Shown here piece by piece: positions 15,188 through 19,351 of a stretch of 19,351 nucleotides of DNA. The DNA is from an uncultured Bacilli bacterium (lineage in GTDB: Bacteria; Bacillota_I; Bacilli_A; RF39; UBA660). The translations under genes were made by a program, and so were the position numbers. The stretch is taken from NCBI GenBank assembly GCA_947629125.1, contig CANRCO010000008.1, forward strand, positions 1 through 19,351. Direction: 5' to 3'. Positions within the stretch are counted from its first letter, which is position 1. Each line of letters opens with the position of its first letter. The notes beneath the pieces are model-generated. The model was not told the origin of the DNA. It ran no database searches and saw nothing but the letters and a program-made list of their open reading frames with translations.

Positions 15188-15210
15188 ACCTAAGAGTTTA
15201 GTTTTTTTTT
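15183..15210 (+). terminator. Terminator after secG
   Basis: ATTAAAC (15183-15189) with GTTTAGT (15196-15202), six pairs plus one wobble, loop CTAAGA, then a T tract to 15210. The stem includes the secG stop codon. Confidence 0.75.
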
Positions 15211-15237
15211 GGTAAAATATTAAAAGTATGATATGAT
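15209..15237 (+). promoter_or_regulatory. Promoter of the 15270-18129 operon
   Basis: TTGGTA (15209-15214), 17 nt, TATGAT (15232-15237) with extended -10 TG (15229-15230). The -35 begins in the last T residues of the secG terminator, as at the sipW-like gene. Confidence 0.65.
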
Positions 15238-15269
15238 AACTATATAAATATAATATTACGAGGTGTTGT

Positions 15270-15782
15270 ATGGCAGAAAAATTAGCAAAATTTTTTGTAG
15301 GAATTTTTGGCGGCATTACTAGTACTTTAATGGGAAAATACTTAGTAATATTTATTATTTCTTTAATTCCAATTTTGGAATTAAGAGGAGGATTAATTGC
15401 TGCTAGTTTACTTGATTTACCTATGTGGACAAGTTATTTAATTTGTTTTGTTGGTAATATTATTCCAATCCCATTTATTTTATGGTTAATTAATCCGGTA
15501 TTTAGATGGATGAGTAAATTTGATAGATTGGGTAAGATTGTAAAATGGTGTGAAAAAAAGGCTCATTCGAAAAAAGAACAAATTGAAAATTTGAAATATA
15601 TTGGCTTATTTTTATTTGTGGCAATTCCTCTTCCTGGAACTGGAGCTTGGACTGGTTGTTTAATTGCAGCATTACTCAATATGGATAAGAAAAAATCATT
15701 AGTAGCTGCAATTTGCGGGGTAATTGCTGCAGGTTTAATTATGTTATTAGTTTCATATGGAATTTTAGGTAGGGTGTTTTAA
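15270..15782 (+). CDS. Small multidrug export family protein (PF06695-type)
   Basis: 170 residues, four or so membrane helices (about 22-47, 53-78, 107-130, 138-166). Diagnostic segments are LIPILELRGGLIAA (about 33-46) and FVAIPLPGTGAWTGCLIAALL (a re-entrant, Gly/Pro-rich stretch at about 115-135), both typical of the family named 'putative small multi-drug export protein', which belongs to the wider DedA/SNARE-associated-like membrane proteins. The real substrate is unknown; the family name rests on an early guess. GAGGTG (15260-15265) precedes the ATG. The next gene starts directly after the stop codon, so translation is coupled. Confidence 0.88.
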   Translation: MAEKLAKFFVGIFGGITSTLMGKYLVIFIISLIPILELRGGLIAASLLDLPMWTSYLICFVGNIIPIPFILWLINPVFRWMSKFDRLGKIVKWCEKKAHSKKEQIENLKYIGLFLFVAIPLPGTGAWTGCLIAALLNMDKKKSLVAAICGVIAAGLIMLLVSYGILGRVF

Positions 15783-16391
15783 ATGACGGTAATTTATTTG
15801 ATATGTAATAATGAATTAAGTACTAATTTAAAGATTAATTATAATGAGAATTTAGAATTAAAAAGAGAAAAAAGAACTTTAAATATTGAAGGTGTCGAAA
15901 ACAGTAAATTAATTGCTAATTTAGATTGTCTTAAAAATGTTCAAATGATTTTAGCTAGTAATTATGTAAGTGCAATTGAATCAAGTCGTTATTTAGCTGA
16001 TAAATTAAGTTTAGATATTGAAGTAACTAAAATATTAGCTGAACGAAAAATCGGTGATTTAAATACTAATGCTTCTTTATTTAGAGAAATGCAAGAACAT
16101 AATTTTAATTATAAATTAAATAATGGGGAATCTTTAAATGAATGTAAAAATCGTTTATTAAAAATAATTAATAAAATAAAAAATTTAGATAAAGAGATAG
16201 CTGTATTTACTCATCATGTAGCTATTATTAGTTTACTAAGTGAGTATTGTGAAAAAGGTTATAATTTAGATAATCATATTATTTTAAATTACAATGAACA
16301 ACCAATTATTGATGGTACTAAAAATAGTTTTGATATTTTTAAATTGGAATTTATAGATGGTGTAATAAAATCAATTGAAAAAGTAAGATAA
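15783..16391 (+). CDS. Histidine-phosphatase-fold protein lacking the RHG catalytic motif
   Basis: 202 residues. The order of elements follows the phosphoglycerate-mutase/histidine phosphatase superfamily: an N-terminal strand with an L-[RHG]-E motif, an S-x-x-x-R-A-x-x-T-A helix, E-x-x-x-G-D, G-E-S and a late S-H-G-G. Here the first reads LICNNE, so Arg-His-Gly is Cys8-Asn9-Asn10. The second is ASNYVSAIESSRYLA, where the phosphate-binding Arg is not evident. ERKIGDLN and NNGESLNECKNRL are normal, and FTHHVAI (His144-His145) keeps the distal His. Without the nucleophilic His it should not act by the normal phosphohistidine mechanism, so it may be a pseudoenzyme or binding protein. AGGGTG in the end of the preceding gene is its ribosome site. 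Confidence 0.75.
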   Translation: MTVIYLICNNELSTNLKINYNENLELKREKRTLNIEGVENSKLIANLDCLKNVQMILASNYVSAIESSRYLADKLSLDIEVTKILAERKIGDLNTNASLFREMQEHNFNYKLNNGESLNECKNRLLKIINKIKNLDKEIAVFTHHVAIISLLSEYCEKGYNLDNHIILNYNEQPIIDGTKNSFDIFKLEFIDGVIKSIEKVR

Positions 16392-16407
16392 TAGGAGTTG
16401 ATAAATC

Positions 16408-17172
16408 ATGGATGAAGCAATTGCTTTAATATTAACTTTAGTTACTGGTTTATGTTTTATTGTTGGAATATTCGTCGCTAAAAAGAACAATAAAAAAGAA
16501 CCGTTACGTATTTTTGCTAGTAGTTTAGCATTAGTTGTAATGAGTGGATTAGTTATTTTTGATTTAGCTCCGGAATTAATAGATATATTTAAAAATGCCT
16601 CTTTATGGGCAAGTATTATTACGGTTTTTTGTTTTTTAAGTTTAGGTTTTATCTTATTAAAAATATTAGATAAGTTAATTCCTAATCATCAACATAAACA
16701 TAAATCTAATGAAAAAAATCATAAAGAACACGATTCTCATTTAGTCCATATTGGTTTAGTTACAGCTCTTAGTTTAATCTTACATAATTTTATTGAAGGT
16801 ATGGCTTTATATGGCACAGCTCTTACTAGTTTAAAAGCGGGAATTATTATGTGTATTTCGATTGCTTTACATAATGTTCCTTTAGGTATGGAAATATCTT
16901 TATCATTAGAAAAAAGAATATCACCGAAAAAAAATTTTATTTTGTTTTTTACTTTAGGTATCGCAGCATTATTAGGTGCTAGTATTTTGGTTATTATTGG
17001 TGATATTAATGAATATATCTTAGGATGTATAATAAGTATTACCTGCGGAATGTTGTTATATATTATAATTTGTGAGTTATTTGTGGAATTATTAACATAT
17101 AAAAATAAAAAGGAAACAAAAATAGGTTTGTTTATTGGTGTAATAATAATTGGAATATCTTTAATTATATAG
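16408..17172 (+). CDS. ZIP-family divalent metal transporter
   Basis: 254 residues, seven or eight membrane helices. The family signature is clear: HNFIEGMALYG (His126, Glu130) in one helix and HNVPLGMEIS (His155, Glu162) in the next, which form the binuclear metal site. A His-rich cytoplasmic-type loop, HQHKHKSNEKNHKEHDSH (about 95-112), precedes them and probably senses or binds zinc. ZIP proteins bring Zn, Mn or Fe into the cytoplasm; which metal cannot be told here. The gap to the previous gene is 16 nt with TAGGAGTTG as ribosome site. It may supply metal for metalloenzymes of the region such as the deacetylase domain and the CPBP protease, but that is a guess. Confidence 0.93.
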   Translation: MDEAIALILTLVTGLCFIVGIFVAKKNNKKEPLRIFASSLALVVMSGLVIFDLAPELIDIFKNASLWASIITVFCFLSLGFILLKILDKLIPNHQHKHKSNEKNHKEHDSHLVHIGLVTALSLILHNFIEGMALYGTALTSLKAGIIMCISIALHNVPLGMEISLSLEKRISPKKNFILFFTLGIAALLGASILVIIGDINEYILGCIISITCGMLLYIIICELFVELLTYKNKKETKIGLFIGVIIIGISLII

Positions 17173-17184
17173 AAGGAGTAGTAA

Positions 17185-18129
17185 ATGAAAAAAGTATTAG
17201 TTACAGGTGCTGGGGGCACATTAGGAAAGTTAACTGTTGAACAATTATTAAAAATGGATGATGTTGAGGTAACTACCATTGATTTACGAACAAGTAAATA
17301 TCATCGAGCAATGCGTAAATTTCGTAAAAAAATTAACATAGTATATGGTGATATAACCGACGATAATATAGTTAACGAATTAATAAAAGAAAATGATTAT
17401 GTTATTCATTTAGCAGGAGTAATGCCACCACTTGCTAATTTAAAAAGTGTTTTATTAAATGAAATTGATTATAATGGTACAGAAAATATATTAAAAGCTA
17501 TTTCTTATTATAATCCAGATTGTTTTTTAATTTATCCTTCAACAACTAGTGTTTATAATCCTAATAAGGACATGGTTTATAATGTCGATTCGAAATTAAG
17601 TAATAAAAATAATGACTATTATAGTCAATATAAAATAAAAATCGAAAAGACTATAGCTAAAAAAATTAATAATTATGTTATATATCGTATTCCTTTTGTT
17701 TTATCAGCTAAAAAAATGATTTATAATATACCTTTAAATCAACCAGTTGAAACTATTACTGATAATGATACAGCTATTGCTTTAGCTAAATCAATTGATA
17801 AATGTAAAAAAATTAATAAAAAAATCTTTAATTTAGCTAATGATAATACCAAAACCTATTATAAAGATTTATTAATTAATATTTTTAAAAACTATGGTTT
17901 AACTTTAAGTTATTTATTTACTTTAATTTTTTTAAGTAAGAATTTTAACACTGGTTACTATAGTGATACGAAAGAAATTAAAACTAAATTAGCAATTGAA
18001 TATACTAATTTGGATGATTATTTTAAAAGTGTTAAACAAAAATATAAATATCGTTTTTTATCGAGATTATTAGCTAAACCATTCATATATTTTATTAATA
18101 TTAAATATAATAAAAAGAGGGTTGGTTAA
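17185..18129 (+). CDS. NAD(P)-dependent epimerase/dehydratase-like protein (extended SDR)
   Basis: 314 residues. A Rossmann N-terminus reads VLVTGAGGTLGKLT (GxGGxxG at residues 8-14), followed by an acidic strand end TIDLRTS (about 32-38) that favours NAD(H), and YGDITDD and VIHLAGVMPP (about 72-81). The catalytic set is PSTTSVYN (Ser/Thr) and Tyr146-x3-Lys150 in YYSQYK. The C-terminal part (about 225-314) is less conserved and Lys-rich, shorter than in sugar epimerases such as GalE, so substrate is uncertain; it could act on nucleotide sugars for the surface glycans or on another small molecule. GAAGGAG sits 6 nt before the ATG. Last gene of its operon. Confidence 0.87.
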   Translation: MKKVLVTGAGGTLGKLTVEQLLKMDDVEVTTIDLRTSKYHRAMRKFRKKINIVYGDITDDNIVNELIKENDYVIHLAGVMPPLANLKSVLLNEIDYNGTENILKAISYYNPDCFLIYPSTTSVYNPNKDMVYNVDSKLSNKNNDYYSQYKIKIEKTIAKKINNYVIYRIPFVLSAKKMIYNIPLNQPVETITDNDTAIALAKSIDKCKKINKKIFNLANDNTKTYYKDLLINIFKNYGLTLSYLFTLIFLSKNFNTGYYSDTKEIKTKLAIEYTNLDDYFKSVKQKYKYRFLSRLLAKPFIYFINIKYNKKRVG

Positions 18130-18142
18130 GGCATTTCTTTAT

Positions 18143-18170
18143 AAACAACAACAATTTTGTTGTTTTTTTT
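18143..18170 (+). terminator. Terminator of the 15270-18129 operon
   Basis: AAACAACA (18143-18150) pairs with TGTTGTTT (18158-18165), 7-nt loop, and T-run to 18170. Confidence 0.85.
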
Positions 18171-18178
18171 ATAAAAAT

Positions 18179-18206
18179 TTGATTATTTGGTAAAAAATGT
18201 TATAAT
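18179..18206 (+). promoter_or_regulatory. Promoter of the CPBP protease gene
   Basis: TTGATT (18179-18184), 16 nt, TATAAT (18201-18206) with an extended -10 TG at 18198-18199. The ribosome site GAGGT lies before ATG 18232. Confidence 0.7.
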
Positions 18207-18231
18207 TTAATCAGAAAGAGGTAGTATTTTT

Positions 18232-19062
18232 ATGTTAAAAACAATTAGAAAATTTCCAATAATAGTAGCTATAATTGCTTTAGCAATTGGTTATTGTGGA
18301 ATTCAATATCTTCCATATGATGGAGATAGTGTTATGCAAATGACATTGGTTCGTGTGTTATTAAGTGTTATACTAATTGGTATAATGCTTATAATGGGAG
18401 CTAAGAAGATGTTTGCAAATGTTAAGGATGGTTTTTGGTTTTCTTTACGTTCATGTATTTACTTTTTAATTATTGCAGCACTTCCAGGAATTGCTTCTAT
18501 GGTAATGGTTATATCTAAAGGTAACGTTCCTGATAATTGGGTTATGTTAGAGATTCAATATTTTATTTTAGCTCTTACAGTCGGAGTCTTTGAAGAAGCC
18601 TTATTTAGAGGTGTAGCTTTAAATAGTACTTTAAGAAAAACTTGAAAAACTCGTAAAGGAATGTGGCTAGCTATTTTATTATCTTCACTAATCTTTGGTG
18701 TATATCATGTTACTGGTTACATTTTTGGTGGTGATTATGATTTAATAGGAATATTACAAACTATAGGTAAAATTCTTCAAACAGGAATGTTTGGTATATT
18801 ATTATGTACAGTATTTTTAAAAGTCAGAAACTTTTGGGGAATTGCTTTTGCTCATGCATTAAATGATTACTTTGCTTTTCAAGCTCTAATCTTTGTTCAA
18901 AAAACATCAGTAGGAAATTATGTTAAAACTGGTGATGCTGGTGTTCAACAAGTAATTATTTATGGAGTTATGTTAGTTTTATATCTTCCAGTATTATTTA
19001 AAGCAATTAAAACTATGAAACAAGTAAAAGAACCAGAATATGGTGTCTTTAAAGAAAAATAA
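18232..19062 (+). pseudogene. CPBP-family intramembrane metalloprotease interrupted by one in-frame TGA
   Basis: The reading frame runs 137 codons, meets TGA at 18643-18645 and continues in the same frame to TAA 19060-19062 (276 codons if TGA is read). Both halves are needed for the CPBP (CAAX protease/bacteriocin-processing) domain: EEALFRG (Glu121-Glu122, Arg126) before the TGA, and FGVYH (second motif) and AHALND (third motif) after it. These Glu/His residues bind the metal in the membrane. The TGA falls in the loop between helices (LRKT-TGA-KTRKG), where Trp (TGG) would be a one-base change. Explanations are a fresh nonsense mutation, a sequencing or assembly error, read-through, or TGA=Trp decoding. 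Otherwise the frame is clean, so any inactivation is recent. It has its own promoter and terminator. Confidence 0.75.
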
Positions 19063-19067
19063 TAATT

Positions 19068-19100
19068 AAATAAGAAATTGTAACGATTTCTTATTTTTTT
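19068..19100 (+). terminator. Terminator after the CPBP gene
   Basis: AAATAAGAAAT (19068-19078) pairs perfectly with ATTTCTTATTT (19086-19096), 7-nt loop, then further T. Confidence 0.88.
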
Positions 19101-19105
19101 TGTTC

Positions 19106-19134
19106 TTGTAAATTATTTTATTTTTTGTTATAGT
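19106..19134 (+). promoter_or_regulatory. Promoter of the pilin-like gene
   Basis: TTGTAA (19106-19111), 17 nt, TATAGT (19129-19134) with an extended -10 TG (19126-19127). A second TATAGT with TG lies at 19138-19143 but has no matching -35. Confidence 0.6.
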
Positions 19135-19160
19135 TGATATAGTAGAAACGAGGTTTAAAA

Positions 19161-19351
19161 ATGAATAAAAAAGGCTTTACATTAGTTGAATTGTTAGCTG
19201 TTATAGTAATAGTAGGTATACTAGCAACAGTCGGAGTAATAGCAGTAACAAATATTATAAGTAATAGTGAAAATAAAGCTTTAGTAGAAGAAGGATTAAA
19301 CCTTGCTGCAGCAGGTAGATATGCCTATGAGAATAATGATAATTTAGCTGG
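19161..19351 (+). CDS. Type IV pilin-like prepilin (partial, 3' end outside window)
   Basis: 63 complete codons are visible before the window ends. The N-terminus MNKKGFTLVELLAVIVIVGIL is a class III prepilin signal: a short basic leader, Gly before the cleavage point, Phe+1 and Glu+5, then the hydrophobic helix used both as membrane anchor and as fibre core. It would be cut and methylated by a PilD/ComC-type peptidase. In Gram-positives such proteins build competence (ComG) pseudopili or type IV pili; which one cannot be told without the following genes. The helix continues into a Glu/Asn/Ala-rich stretch as usual. The ATG follows ACGAGG (19148-19153). Confidence 0.93.
   Translation, partial: MNKKGFTLVELLAVIVIVGILATVGVIAVTNIISNSENKALVEEGLNLAAAGRYAYENNDNLA

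Noticed and set aside
16737..17279. 180-codon open frame on the minus strand
   Set aside because: It is antisense to the conserved ZIP motifs and to the epimerase start, has no ribosome site or promoter, and its composition is that of the complement of a membrane-protein gene.
18232..19062. Genetic code 4 (TGA=Trp) for the whole window
   Set aside because: Tryptophan is TGG in every clear gene, no other gene needs TGA read as sense, and the antitoxin ends naturally at TGA. Code 11 stays the default; the single TGA is reported as a finding.
1..19351. tRNA, rRNA, CRISPR array, insertion sequence
   Set aside because: I saw no cloverleaf with CCA or T-loop pattern, no spaced direct repeats and no transposase; the repeats present are terminator or leader hairpins.

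Overview
The window is AT-rich DNA (low-GC codon use, TAA/TAG stops, strong AGGAGG-type ribosome sites, sigma-A-like promoters, short intergenic gaps). It suggests a low-GC Gram-positive bacterium of the Bacilli/Erysipelotrichia/Mollicutes-related kind, most likely an uncultured gut lineage. It keeps a cell wall and a surface-protein programme: SipW-type signal peptidase, LCP ligase, wall hydrolase, TagO-like transferase, and a type IV pilin-like protein. I cannot place it to genus. Tryptophan is TGG throughout and TGA stops are nearly absent.

Layout. 1-134: end of an upstream unit (terminator) and a strong promoter. 135-2408: a matrix-fibre-like module with a membrane-anchored beta-rich protein, an ER-type (Ser/His) SipW-like signal peptidase and a TasA-like secreted protein. 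It is closed by back-to-back terminators against a convergent LCP-family gene (2470-4437, minus). 4598-7690: a secreted wall hydrolase ending in a dockerin, translationally coupled to a membrane-anchored cohesin protein. This is a small cohesin-dockerin pair that appears to tether a peptidoglycan hydrolase rather than a cellulase. 7691-7885: a hairpin-rich non-coding stretch. 7886-12369: a glycan operon made of two gene fusions (polyprenyl-phosphate HexNAc-1-P transferase + polysaccharide deacetylase; O-antigen-ligase-like + GtrA) and a family 2 glycosyltransferase.

12370-13142: two tandem small helical proteins of WXG100-like size. Their predicted promoter carries a run of eight G in the -35/-10 spacer, a plausible phase-variation switch. 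13320-15187: eno and secG, commonly neighbours in Bacillota, here separated by a solitary RelB/DinJ-type antitoxin. 15270-18129: a four-gene operon (small multidrug export family protein, a histidine-phosphatase-fold protein lacking the catalytic RHG motif, ZIP metal transporter, NAD-dependent epimerase-like protein). 18232-19062: a CPBP intramembrane protease interrupted by one in-frame TGA. 19161-end: start of a type IV pilin-like gene that runs off the window.

Taken together, much of the window builds or decorates the cell surface. The leads I rate highest are the dockerin-hydrolase/cohesin pair, the poly-G promoter in front of the small helical proteins, and the transferase-deacetylase fusion.
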